A DNA stretch of 25,000 bases from Prorocentrum cordatum (lineage: Eukaryota > Sar > Dinophyceae > Prorocentrales > Prorocentraceae), in assembly GCA_963575745.1 (NCBI GenBank), contig CAUYUJ010001453.1, forward strand, positions 61,084 to 86,083, read 5' to 3'. Both the position numbers and the translations under genes were made by a program. The notes under the pieces are model-generated. The model ran no database searches. It saw nothing but the letters and a program-made list of their open reading frames with translations, and was not told the origin of the DNA. Positions 9,845-18,340 of this stretch are shown here, one piece after another (positions within the stretch are counted from its first letter, which is position 1; each line of letters starts with the position of its first letter).

Positions 9845-9945
9845 GCCGGAGTGGTTGCCATCGGTGTTGTCGTCGTTGTCGTCGCTTCGTCGCCGTCGTC
9901 GCCATCGTCTTCGTTGTCGCCGTTGCGTCGTCGTCCCGCACGCGG
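9845..9945 (+). repeat. Degenerate TCG/TTG trinucleotide repeat
   Basis: The sequence is a run of GTCGTCGTTGTCGTCGCTTC-type triplets. It translates to Val/Ser/Arg-rich low complexity in any frame. Confidence 0.8.
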
Positions 9946-10057
9946 CGGCGGGGGGCCTTCCCCCCCGGGGGCCTCCCTTGCGCGCGCGAGGGGGAAAAGG
10001 AGGAGGAGGCAGAAGGAAAGCAAGAGGAGGATGAGCAGGAAAGCCATGAAGAGGCCG

Positions 10058-10192
10058 AGTATGAGGAGGAGGAGGAGGAGGAGGAGGAGGAGGAGGAGGA
10101 GGTGGATGCTCCCTCCACCTTTTTTCACTTCCTCTTCAAGAAGAAGAAGAAGATGAAGAAGAAAAAGAAGAAGAAGAAGAAGAAGAAGAAAG
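10058..10192 (+). repeat. GGA tract followed by AAG tract
   Basis: GAGGAGGAG runs from about 10058 to 10104. After a short pyrimidine-containing spacer (GATGCTCCCTCCACC...TTCAAG) comes an AAG/AAA run from about 10139 to 10192. The spacer lies between two purine tracts of different triplet type. The Glu/Lys-rich translations are low complexity. Confidence 0.9.
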
Positions 10193-10480
10193 TGAGACCC
10201 GAGCGTCCGCAAGAGTGGAAGGGAAAAGGGAAGGGGACAAACGTGGTGGGCGGGAGCAAGAGGAGTAGGAGAAATAGGAATAGCGGCCGTGCGGCGGAGA
10301 ATGATTCGGATCTGGAATTTGAGGAGAGGAGTGCCTTCTTTCCGATACGTTACCACCAGGTCTTGCTTGGACACTGATGAGGGGAGCCCTAGAGATTGGG
10401 GTTAATATAGGAATACCAGGAGACTCCGTCAGAGCGAGACGCTTGCATTTTACCGCCGCATGCAGAAGGGGGAACATTCA
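10193..10480. other. Mixed unique sequence, nothing recognised
   Basis: This interval between simple-sequence tracts shows no repeat period, RNA fold or protein motif that I can support. Confidence 0.3.
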
Positions 10481-10484
10481 TCAT

Positions 10485-10640
10485 CATCCACCTCCCTCTC
10501 CTCCTCATCCTCCTCCTCCGCGTCCTCCTCCTCCTCGTCCTCCTCCTTCTCATCCTTCTCCTCCTCCTCCTCCTCCTCCTCCTTCGCCTTCTCCTCCTCC
10601 TCCTTCTCCTCCTCCTCCTCATCCTCATCCTCCATCCTCT
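10485..10640 (+). repeat. TCC trinucleotide tract (left arm of a purine/pyrimidine switch)
   Basis: Nearly continuous TCC triplets interrupted by TCG, TTC and TCA. With the GGA tract at 10775-10905 it forms a long imperfect inverted arrangement around about 135 bases of mixed sequence. Confidence 0.92.
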
Positions 10641-10774
10641 CTTCACTGTTCCCAGATGTCTCTTGTCCCTATCCCGTTCCCCTATCCCTTTTTCCCGCTC
10701 GTTCTGCCCCTTCGCCACACACCCTGCGAGGAGCCAATGGCCTTCATTCAGACGCAGGCAAGCCTTGTGGAAAA

Positions 10775-10905
10775 GGAGGACGAGGAGGAGGAGGAGGAGG
10801 AGAGATGAGAGAGAGGAGAGGAAAGACGAGAGAGGAGGAGGAGGAGGAGGAGGAGGAGGAGGAGGAGGAGGAGGAGGAGGAGAGGAGAAGGAGGAGGAGG
10901 ACCAG
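10775..10905 (+). repeat. GGA trinucleotide tract (right arm)
   Basis: GAGGACGAGGAGG opens the tract, followed by a long GGA run with GAGAGAGGAGAGG interruptions. It is the complement-type partner of the TCC tract at 10485-10640. Confidence 0.92.
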
Positions 10906-10974
10906 TGTAAATCCAAGACGCATCAACGATGTTGCAATAAACCTTCTCTTCAGTGGCACATTGAAAGGTAAGCG

Positions 10975-11175
10975 TCTGAGAACCCTCAATCGTGCCAGAG
11001 CGCAAATCTTGGGACTTCAACTCCACGAATCAACGTGATTCTTCCATCCTGAAAATCCCAAATCGTGCCAGAACACCTGGGACCCCAACACCGCGAATCA
11101 CATCACTGCTGCGCCCTGGCATTCCTAAATCGTGCAAAATCACCATCCTTAGGACTTCAACCATAAGAATAGTTG
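10975..11175 (+). repeat. Three copies of a ~70-bp tandem repeat
   Basis: AATCGTGCCAGAG-like landmarks occur at 10988, 11061 and 11128 (spacing 73 and 67). Each is followed by CTTGGGACTTCAACTCCACGAATCA or a variant of it. The translations carry stops and look non-coding. Confidence 0.7.
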
Positions 11176-11455
11176 GAACTGCTGCATAATATTAAAACGA
11201 ACATGCGCGGCGCTAAAGCGAGAGCCACATTGTGAAAAGAAGCCGCCCCCCACTCTTGCAACTGGTGCGGGGTATTAAACAAATGTGCGCGGCACTAAGA
11301 CGAGAACCGTGGTTTGAAAACGAACCGCCCCCCATGCTTGAAACTGCTGCAAGTTTTCAAAACGAATGTTCGCGGCACTGAGGTGAGATGCACATTTTGA
11401 AAACCACCCGCCCTGCATCGTTGAAGCTACTGCAAATTTCAAACCGAAGGTTCCT
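11176..11455 (+). repeat. About 3.3 copies of an ~82-bp tandem repeat
   Basis: The order GAAACTGCTGCAA, then TTTTAAAACGAA, then TGTGCGCGGCACTAAG, then GCACATTTTGAAAA, then CCGCCCCCCATG recurs. The CGCGGC landmark is at about 11206, 11288 and 11371, and a last partial copy ends near 11455. It abuts the ~70-bp family directly with no spacer. Confidence 0.8.
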
Positions 11456-11461
11456 CTACTT

Positions 11462-11524
11462 ACATACGTACCTACCTGCCTGCCTGCCTGCCTGCCTGCC
11501 TACATACATGCATACATACATACT
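11462..11524 (+). repeat. Tetranucleotide tract (TACC/CTGC/CATA)
   Basis: TACCTACCTGCCTGCCTGCC grades into TACATACATGCATACATACA. The shift between related four-base units is typical of slippage with point changes. Confidence 0.9.
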
Positions 11525-11617
11525 GATATCGATATATTAAGCGAAACGCCCGGTCCGCCCTACCGAAACGTCTGGGGGGGAGACAGGGAAGAGTTACGTA
11601 GAAGGAAAAGGAGTGGA

Positions 11618-11787
11618 GCAGGTGGAGGAGGAGGAGGAGGAGGAGGAGGAGGAGGAGGAGTGGGAGGGAGAGGGGGATGGGGGAGGAGGAGGGGGAGGGG
11701 AGGGGGCGGGGAGATGATCAAAGGAGGAGGGGGGGAGGAGGAGGAAGGGAGGAGGAGGAGGAGGAGGAGGACAGGACAGGACAGGAC
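11618..11787 (+). repeat. GGA tract with G-quadruplex-type runs, ending in a GGACA repeat
   Basis: GGA triplets are followed, at about 11660-11712, by several G runs of four or five separated by A or GA. That matches the intramolecular G-quadruplex pattern. The end (about 11768-11787) is GGACAGGACAGGACAGGACA. Confidence 0.9.
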
Positions 11788-12016
11788 ATCCGCATGAGGG
11801 GGTAACTTCAGAGCACCTACTCGGGTGATCTACGCGCTATTGCCAAAATCCCCTGCGCTTGGTTGTGCTACGGCCATCTACGGCCCTGCTTTCTCACTAG
11901 GGCTGGCAGGGGGCATACCCCGAAGCTCAAGGACCGAGCTCCGAGGTGGCCCCGTAAGAGAGGCTCGCTACCTTGCATCGCGAGTCCCATCGGGTCAGTG
12001 CGGGGGGAGCACCTGC
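11788..12016. other. Unique sequence, no gene supported
   Basis: The interval has mixed composition between two GGA tracts. Short frames are open on both strands, but neither shows a recognisable motif or a clear advantage over the other. Confidence 0.3.
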
Positions 12017-12017
12017 T

Positions 12018-12090
12018 GAGAGGGAGGGGGAGGAGGAGGAGGAGGGAGGAGGAGGGAGGAGGAGGAGGAGGAGGAGGAGGAAGAAGAGGT
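12018..12090 (+). repeat. GGA/GGGA purine tract
   Basis: GAGAGGGAGGGGGAGGAGGAGG and similar runs continue to AAGAAGAGG near 12090. No copy of the 3' module seen at the composite elements follows it. Confidence 0.9.
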
Positions 12091-12380
12091 TGCCAAGCAG
12101 CAGACGACGGCAAGAACCGAGGAAGGACAGTGCGCGGTAGCAAAGCCGCCAGGGCGACGAAGGAGCACGGCAGAGGACAGGGGCCAGAAAGGACGAGGCG
12201 CGCGCCCAGGAAGGAGACGGAGAAGCGACTGGGACGCCAGGCGACACCAGCCGCGTCCAGAAGCGGCGAACGGCATTACGCAGACGCGCCCCGAGCGCAC
12301 AAGGGGGAGAGGCGGCGAGGAGCGCCTGAAAAGGCAACCGGAATCCAGCCAGCGCACCTACGACATTGCAGCACTGACAC
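12091..12380. other. GC-rich unique stretch, nothing recognised
   Basis: Purine-rich mixed sequence (GACGACGGCAAGAACCGAGG, for example). The + strand translation is Arg/Lys/Glu-rich and open from the purine tract onward, which is what skewed composition alone gives. Confidence 0.3.
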
Positions 12381-12422
12381 ATTCATACACACACACACAC
12401 ACATTCACACACAAACACATGT
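12381..12422 (+). repeat. CA dinucleotide microsatellite
   Basis: ATACACACACACACACACAC is followed by ATTCACACACAAACACAT. It is an interrupted CA repeat. Confidence 0.92.
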
Positions 12423-12764
12423 TGAGCGCGATGTCTGATCAGAACCGCCCGTCCGTCCTCTGCCGTGTAGCTTCTGGCTCCTGGCTCTCTGGGCGACACG
12501 GAGGCGTTGCATCGCTACCGCGCGCACTCGTGCTGCCACTCACGTCAGCGATTCATTAATACGTAGCTGTTTGAACGCGTGTTTGTAGCGCCTCAGCTCT
12601 GTCGCTCAAAACATCAGCAGCAAACGAAAACATGAAATTGGTTGACGCTTCGCGCATCCCCACAAGCAAATCCAAAAACAATAGCAAGGCGAGCTGCCCT
12701 GATCTGGGACGTGTAGCAGCACGCAGTCATCATCGCTGGGGGGGCTCAAGTGAAACTCTTACAG
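12423..12764. other. Unique lower-GC spacer
   Basis: No repeat period, hairpin or coding signal was found. A short frame starting at 12632 (MKLVDASRIPTSKSKNNSKA) runs into the following duplication and is not supported. Confidence 0.3.
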
Positions 12765-13436
12765 CAACATTCAGCAATCTTGAACGCTCCAAGGGGGCCC
12801 GCTTGGGCACTCTTGGGGCCGTCTTGGGTCCATCTTGGGACTCTCTTTGGGACCTGATTGGACATCTTGGAGCCGCCCCGAGGCTCCCGAGACCCACCGG
12901 AAGCGAAAAGGAGAGCAGGCAAGAATCGCTCGTTTGTATTATGTCGTGAAGGGTTCGGGCCTCTCGGCGGCGGCCTTGCGAGACCCAGAAGCCACTTGGG
13001 GCCGTCTTGGCGCTGTTTCGGGGCTTCTTGGAAGCATGTTGGAGGTCATCTTCCGCCAACGTGGACCGTCTTGAGACCGAGCGAAGAAGAGGGGACTTCA
13101 ATTAGCGCCGCCCCTCGAGAGACCTTGAAATCGACTCTTGGACCCCCCTTGGGGCACTCCTGGGCTCGTTTGGAGCCGCGTTGGAACCCTCTTGAGCTCC
13201 TCTTGGAGCCATTATGAGGCCTCGGAAGGCCATCGGAAGCGAAAAGGCGATAAAGCAAACAGCAGTGATTCCTGTTCGGTTCTGGAAGGAGTTTGGCCTC
13301 CCGGCGGCTTTATCTTGAGGTTTCGTGGCCACTTGGAGCCGCCTTGGAGCGGTCTTGTGGCCTCTTGGAGCATGCTGGAAGCCATCTTGGAGGTTATCGT
13401 GGGCTCTCTGAGGTCCTCGTGGAGGTACCTTGGGAC
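12765..13436 (+). repeat. 336-bp unit in direct tandem duplication, built of TTGGAGCC-like subrepeats
   Basis: The landmark CGGAAGCGAAAAGG occurs at 12898 and 13234, 336 bases apart. On both sides the order of similar blocks is the same: TTGGGG/TTGGAGCC blocks, then GAGGC, the landmark, then TTCGGG/GTTTGG, then CTCTCGGCGGC/CTCCCGGCGGC, then GCCACTTGG, then TTGGAGCATG and AGGTCATC/AGGTTATC. Divergence is high, so this is an old duplication. Within each half, CTTGG-containing blocks recur every ~10-30 bases. Forward translations are rich in Leu-Gly-Trp-Ser (for example LGAVLGPSWDSLWDLIGHLG). The unit length equals 112 codons, but frames do not stay open across both copies, so a repeat protein is not supported. 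Confidence 0.75.
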
Positions 13437-13564
13437 AAAAGGCGGTGCAACTACCCGCTGCTTTCAACCCCCATTAGAACCCTTCAGCGGAACGCTATCA
13501 GGGCCCAACAAAGTGTCCGTGCAAAGGGCCCAACAATATGCAGTTGTGAGTACCGTGTTGTGGG

Positions 13565-14330
13565 TACCGCTTTCGGTGAAACTCCCATGGGACCACGAGG
13601 CGTCAGGGGTGTGCCGACATGGACGCGGGGACGCATGCAGGCCCTGCCACTGGAGCTATTGGTGAAGCCCCCTGGGGCCACGAAACGTGCAAGGGGTGTG
13701 CCGAAATGGGTGGAGACCAGCATGCGAATCCTCCCTCCTGGGGGGCTTCGGTGGCCCGTCGGCAGAGTTCCCTCTGGGGCCTGACCGGTGCGAGGAGTGT
13801 GCCCGAATGGGAGGAGAACCGCATGCGAACCCCCCTTGCTGGGGGCGTCGGTGGAGCCCCCTGTGGGACCACGATGCGTTCAACGAGTGTGCCGAAACGG
13901 GTGGAGAACAACATGCAACCCTCCCCCATCCTGCGGTAACGGTGGAGCTCCCTGCGTGGCCACGAAACGTGCAAGATGTGCGGAGAGCAGCATGCAAAAT
14001 CCCATCGTGGGGGCTTCGTGGAGCTCTCGATGGGGCGACGGAGCGTGTAAAGGGGGGGCGCGCGGAGAGCCACATGCAGAACCCTGTCCTGGGGGTTTCG
14101 TTGGAGCTCCCTCCGGGGAAGCGAAGCGTGTGTGAGGGGCGTGTGGAGAACCACATGCAAAGCCCTCACTGGGGGCTTCTGTGGGGCTCCCCATCTGGCC
14201 ACGAAGCGTGTGAGGAGTGTGTGTGGAGAAGCACATGCACAAACCCAATCCTGCGGGCCCCGGTGCAGCTCCCTGTTGGGCCACGACACGTGTGGTGGGT
14301 TTGTATAGAAGTGTGCATGTGGGAACCAGA
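13565..14330 (+). repeat. Degenerate 79-101-bp array, homologous to the 89-bp family
   Basis: The CATGC landmark occurs at about 13634, 13721, 13822, 13912, 13991, 14073, 14154, 14233 and 14315. Units read GTGTGCCGAAATGGGTGGAG, then CATGCGAATCC, then GGGGCTTCGGTGG, then CTCCCTCTGGGG, then CACGAAACGTG. The same blocks stand in the same order in the 89-bp array. Unit length varies and later units lose the CCGAAATGG part, so this array is much more decayed than the one at 951-2152. Confidence 0.85.
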
Positions 14331-14337
14331 GGCAGGG

Positions 14338-14430
14338 ATGAAGAGGAGGAGGAGGAGGAGGAGAGAAAGGAGGAAAAGGAGAATGAAGAGGAGGAGGAGG
14401 AGGAGGAGGAGGGGGAGGAGGGGGAGATGA
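14338..14430 (+). repeat. GGA purine tract of composite element 2
   Basis: GAAGAGGAGGAGGAGGAGG runs into GGGGGAGGAGGGGGAG. It lies between the degenerate array and the 3' module, the same position as in copies 1 and 3. Confidence 0.9.
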
Positions 14431-14629
14431 GGAAGGACGCGGGTCGCAGTCTCTCCAAAACGAGGACCCAACATTACAGGATGGCTGGGAGAAACATACC
14501 GACGCCAGGGGCCCGCTCGCCGCGCCAGGTGGAGGTCGAGCCCAGCAGCTTGGAGGGCGCGGGGCAGCGGATCGTCAGCATGCTGCAGCAGGGCGCCCAG
14601 GCCGCGCGGGGTCTGCGGCCCCTCGCTCC

Positions 14630-15060
14630 TCCTGTTCCTCCTGTTCCTCCTCCTCCTCCCTCCTCCTCCTCCTCCTCCTCCTCCTCCTCCTCCTCCCTCC
14701 CTCGTCGTCCGTTTGTCCTCCTCCTCCTCCTCCTTCTCCTCGTCCTCCTCAATCGTCTTCATCCTCCTCCTCCTCCGCCTCCTCCTCAGCTCCTCCTCCT
14801 TATCCTCGTTGTCATCCTCCTCGTTATCCCTCGTTGTCATCCTCCTCGTCCCCGTTATCATCTCCACCTCCTCCTCCTCCCCTCCCCCTCCTCCTCCTCC
14901 CCTCCCCTCCTCCCTCCTCCTCCTCCTCATCCTCCTCCCCCTCCCTCTCCTCTCCTTCCCCTCCTCCTCCTCCTCCCTTCTCCTCCTCCTCCTCCTCCTC
15001 CTCCTCCGCCTCCTCCTCTCCTCCTCCTCCTCCTCCTCCTCCTCCTCCTCCTCCTCCTCC
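14630..15060 (+). repeat. Long TCC tract with TCG/TCA/CCC interruptions
   Basis: About 430 bases of almost pure pyrimidine follow a GC-rich stretch at 14497-14629. With the GGA tract at 14338-14430 upstream it makes a second purine-to-pyrimidine strand switch. Translations are Ser, Pro or Leu homopolymer-like in the three frames and are not genes. Confidence 0.95.
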
Positions 15061-15195
15061 ACAATTACTCATTATGAATACTACTCTCCCTCTTCCCCTG
15101 ATGACGTGCTGGGAGTGTTCGACCCCCCCCCCGCGTACTGTTTTTTTACACAGGATTCCCGGGAGTTGGGTTTTCGCTTGCATTTTTTTCAAAAT
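15061..15195. other. Short unique spacer
   Basis: Mixed sequence with C9 near 15122 and T7/T8 runs near 15140 and 15184. Nothing else was recognised. Confidence 0.35.
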
Positions 15196-15345
15196 GTTGC
15201 TCTCGCTGAGGCGCCGGCCTCATTTTCGGGCCCCGCTCGTTCCGAATCGTGCTCCCGCTGCAGCGCTGGCCTCATTTCCGCGCTTCCGCTCGTTTCGACT
15301 CGTGCTCCCGCTGCAGCGCTGGCGTCATTTCCCGTGCCATGCCAC
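15196..15345 (+). repeat. Three copies of a ~53-bp tandem repeat
   Basis: TGCTCTCGCTGAGGCGCCGG at 15198 and TGCTCCCGCTGCAGCGCTGG at 15250 and 15303 are each followed by CCTCATTT or GTCATTT. The copies at 15250 and 15303 are preceded by CGCTCGTTCCGAATCG-like sequence. The first copy is the most diverged. Confidence 0.8.
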
Positions 15346-15425
15346 GGCATGCAATGCAATGCTAGGTTGATACTACGCTTTGCGGTGCTCTTCTACGCCA
15401 TGCCATGCCGTGCTCTACAATGCAT
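15335..15425 (+). repeat. ATGCC/ATGCA pentanucleotide clusters
   Basis: GCCATGCCACGGCATGCAAT with GCAATGC follows at 15335-15362, and GCCATGCCATGCCGTGC lies at about 15398-15414. A purer TGCAA tract of the same type is at 21452-21491. Confidence 0.65.
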
Positions 15426-15523
15426 CGCGTACCCTTTCGGGATCATTGCCCTGTTCGACATCCGACTGTGCGAGTAGAGAGGGGATCTACGCCATGGTAA
15501 GGGATGGGAGGGAGGGGTAGGAT

Positions 15524-15600
15524 GTCAGATATGACGCGAGCGCACCTGGCTTGCCCTCCTCCCCCTCTCCCTCCCCCTCCCCCTCCTCCGTCTCCTACTG
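15524..15600 (+). repeat. Dispersed module B (copy 1) plus TCC tract
   Basis: GTCAGATATGACGCGAGCGC followed by ACCTGGCTTGCCC (about 15524-15557) is similar to 23289-23322 and, as there, runs directly into a TCC/CCC tract. The region 15600-15754 after it has GAGCGCTGAGCGCTGA and a C9 run but no other feature. Confidence 0.6.
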
Positions 15601-15754
15601 AGCGCTGAGCGCTGATAGCATTGATGTCAACGGTGACTCTGCCTCCCCCCCCCGCCCCCAGGGGCGACCGCGCCTGGGAGGCTTTGTCAAATTAGCGGGC
15701 GACTGGCTCAGACCCCCCGGGGTCGGGGTGGCCCGGTCCTCCTACGCCCTGTGG

Positions 15755-15972
15755 AGGGAGGAGAAGGAGGAGGAGGAGGAGGAGGAGGAGGAGGAGGAGG
15801 AGGAGGGAGGAGGGAGGAGGGAGGAGGGAGGAGGGAGGAGGGAGAGGGAGGAGGGGAGGAGGGAGGAGGAGGGAGGAGGGAGGAGGGAGGATGGAGGAGG
15901 GAGGAGGAGGAGGGAGGAGGGAGGAGGGAGGGAGGGAGGAGGAGGAGGAGGAGGAGGGAGGAGGGAGAAGGC
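15755..15972 (+). repeat. GGA then GGGA purine tract
   Basis: A pure GGA run (15765-15805) is followed by units of GGAGGGAGGA type to about 15972. It is one of the longest purine-only stretches in the window, with many G3 runs. Confidence 0.95.
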
Positions 15973-16324
15973 AGGGAAGCCAGCGCGCGGCTGGCAGTGG
16001 AGGTCGGAGGTGGCGGCGGTTGCCGAGGCGTGGCCGACCACGCTCGCCCAGCGGCGGGGCGGCGCAGGGGCCGCTCCCCCGCCCCCACCCGGCGCCCAGT
16101 CCTACCCAGGGGGGCCCCTCGCCGCCGATGCAGGCCAAGGGCTCCCCGGGAACATCCGGGAACGGCTGGGGGTTGCGGCGGGGGCTCTGCCAGGCGTGGG
16201 GAGGTTTGCGTCATCCCCGTGGCGGCGGCCACGGGAGGGTGTTGTCCCCGCCCACCCCATCCCCACAAATGCCCCCCCCCTCCCCCTCCAGTGGCCATGC
16301 GAGCGGTGGTTCGGCTCGTGGTAA
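15973..16324. other. Very GC-rich unique stretch, no gene supported
   Basis: Frames are open on several sides because the composition excludes stops. There are C-rich runs at 16074-16090 and 16265-16290. No motif was recognised on either strand. Confidence 0.3.
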
Positions 16325-16475
16325 CAGCAGCGTGCGAGTGGGGGCTGGTGGATGCAATAGCGGTTGATCGGCTGGCAGGAAAAGCAGGGCAGCGTCCGAG
16401 TTGGGAGTTGAGAGGTGCGAGGGCGGAGATTCGACCAGCGGGAAGCCAGCGTGCGAGTGGGTTGTTTGTGCATGT
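16325..16475 (+). repeat. Degenerate ~60-bp repeat, about three copies
   Basis: CAGCGTGCGAGTGGG-like landmarks occur at about 16328, 16390 (CAGCGTCCGAGTTGGG) and 16447, spaced 57-62 bases. The copies lie directly before the next TCC tract. Confidence 0.5.
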
Positions 16476-17085
16476 GGGCTCCTCCTCCTCCTCCTCCTCC
16501 TCCTCCTCCTCCTCCTCCTCCTCCTCCTCCTCCTCCTCCCCCTGTTCATCCTTATTCCCATCCTTCTCATCCTCCTCCTCTTCCTCCTCCTCATCATCAG
16601 CAGCATCAACATAATCATCCTCATCGACCACATCAGCATCACCATCATCAGCAGCAGCATCATCATATCATCAAACAATCAGATTTCATCATCCGCAGCA
16701 TCGTCATCGTCGCCGTCGTCGTCATCACGAGCATCACCATCAGCAGCATCACCATCAACATCAACATCATCATCAGCATAACCATCAGCATTACCATCAG
16801 CATCATCATCACCACCATCATCAGCAGCATCATCAGTATCATCATATTTCTCCTTCTCTCTATTCTCCTCCTCCTCCTCCTCTTCCCCCTCCTCATCCTC
16901 TTCCCCATTGCATCCTTCTCCTCCCCCACTTCCTCCTATTCTTCATCCTACTCTTCCTCCCCCGCCTCCTATTCAACCGTCCCCAGCATTATCAGCATCC
17001 TCCGTCGTCTCCTCGTCCTGCTTATCGTCCTTGTCCGCACCCCCCTCGACCTTATCTGTCCTCCTCCTCATCATCCTCCTCCCCC
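16476..17085 (+). repeat. TCC to TCA/CAG to TCC compound trinucleotide tract
   Basis: A TCC run (16476-16540) becomes mixed TCC/TCA, then mainly CATCA and CAGCA triplets (about 16590-16850), then TCC again (about 16855-17085). The common T-C-N triplet frame is kept for long stretches. This fits one ancestral triplet tract with a changed third base. The Ile/Ser/His-rich translations are low complexity. Confidence 0.9.
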
Positions 17086-17285
17086 TCCGCGTTCAGTGTG
17101 CCCGTCATCCCTGTGTATGTGCTGCTGTTCCTGCTCGTCGTCGTTGATTCATCTAAGATAGGCCCTGGGCGTTTGCTTAGCGTTTTCAACTCGGCGTCTT
17201 GGTAATCATGTGTGTAGCGCCTCCAGGTCTCAACAATTACCCTGGCGACGTACCAACCCCTGCGCAATCCGCGGCAGGAGTAGCG

Positions 17286-18263
17286 GTGCCTCGCTCCGCT
17301 GGACCCACCAGCAGCCCTCGAAAGTGGCGACAGCTTCGCAGATCGAGGCCTCCCCGGGACGGCGAGGTCCCGCTCAGATCCGCGCGGCGCCTCACCCCGC
17401 AGGACCCACCAGCAGCCCTCGAAAGTTGCGACAGTTTCGCAGATCGCAGCCCCCCAGGGACGGCGAGGTCCCGCTCAGGTCCGCGCGGTGCCTCACTCCG
17501 CAGGACCCACCAGCAGCTTTCGAAAGTGGCGACAGTCTCCCAGATCGCAGCCCCCCAGGGACGGCGAGGTCCCGCTCAGATCCGCGCGGTGCTTCACTCC
17601 GCAGGACCCACCAGCAGCCCTCGAAAAGTGGCGACATTTTCGCAGATCGCAGCCCCCAGGGACGGCGAGGCCCCGCTCAGGTCCGCGCGGTGCCTCATTC
17701 CGCAGGACCCACCAGCAGCCCTCGAAAGTGGCGACAGCTTCGCAGATCGCAGCCCCCCAGAGACGGCGAGGTCCCGCTCAGGTCCGCGCGGCGCCTCACT
17801 CCGCAGGACCCACCAGCAGCCATCGAAAGTGGCGACAGCTTCGCAGATCGCAGCCCCCCAGAGACGGCGAGGTCCCGCTCAGATCCGCGCGGTGCTTCAC
17901 TCCGCAGGACCCACCAGCAGCTCTCGAAAGTGGCGACAGTTTCGCAGATCGCAGCCCCCCAGGGACGGCGAGGTCCCGCTCAGGTCCGCGCGGTGCCTCA
18001 CTCCGCAGGACCCACCAGCAGCCCTCGAAATTGGCGACAGTGTTGCAGATCGCAGCCCCCCAGGGACGGCGAGGTCCCGCTCAGGTCCGCGCGTTGCCTC
18101 ACTCCGCAGGACCCACCAACAGCCCTCGAAAGTGGCGACAGTTTCGCAGATCGCAGCCCCCCAGGGACGGCGAGGTCCCGCTCAGGTCCGCGCGGTGCTT
18201 CATTCCGCAAGACCCACCAGCAGCCTTCGAAAGTGGCGACAGTTTCGCAGAGCGCAGCCCCCA
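17286..18263 (+). repeat. 101-bp tandem array, ten units of exact length
   Basis: The landmark GGACCCACCAGCAG occurs at 17301, 17402, 17503, 17604, 17705, 17806, 17907, 18008, 18109 and 18210, every step being 101 bases. Units end in CGGCGAGGTCCCGCTCAGGT then CCGCGCG. One unit (17604-17704) has an extra A and a missing C that cancel out. Units 5 and 6 share CAGAGACGG where the others have CAGGGACGG. No forward frame has a stop inside the units, so ORFs of 300-476 residues run through the array in all three + frames. A real repeat protein would need one frame, and a 101-base unit changes frame each time. Confidence 0.97.
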
Positions 18264-18279
18264 TCGTCGGCGAAGAGAG

Positions 18280-18340
18280 GGCAGGAGGAGGCGGGAGGCC
18301 GGAGGAGGAGGAGGAGGAGGAGGAGGAGGAGGAGGAGGAG
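18280..18340 (+). repeat. GGA purine tract of composite element 3
   Basis: GGAGGAGGCGGGAGGCCGGA leads into a pure GGA run that ends exactly where the 3' module begins. Confidence 0.92.

Larger units (their letters stand above)
13524..14496 (+). mobile_element. Composite repeat element copy 2 (older copy)
   Basis: It has the same order of parts as copy 1. The 5' module at 13524-13555 (AAGGGCCCAACAATATGC then GTGAGTACCG) matches copy 1 at about 26 of 32 positions by eye. A diverged array at 13565-14330 is related to the 89-bp family. A GGA tract lies at 14338-14430. The 3' module at 14433-14490 matches copy 1 at about 49 of 58 positions by eye (GTCTCTCCAAAACGAGGACC then CAACATTACAGGATGG). A second GGGCCCAACAA lies just upstream at 13501. 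No protein or terminal inverted repeat was found. Confidence 0.5.

Noticed and set aside
10965-10980. GGTAAGCG as a 5' splice site, and TTTTCAGGTATGT at 18428-18440 as a splice site
   Set aside because: No coding exon can be supported on either side of them.
15450-15470. tRNA B-box-like GTTCGACATCC and similar matches at 15117 and 16427
   Set aside because: No cloverleaf could be built around them by eye.
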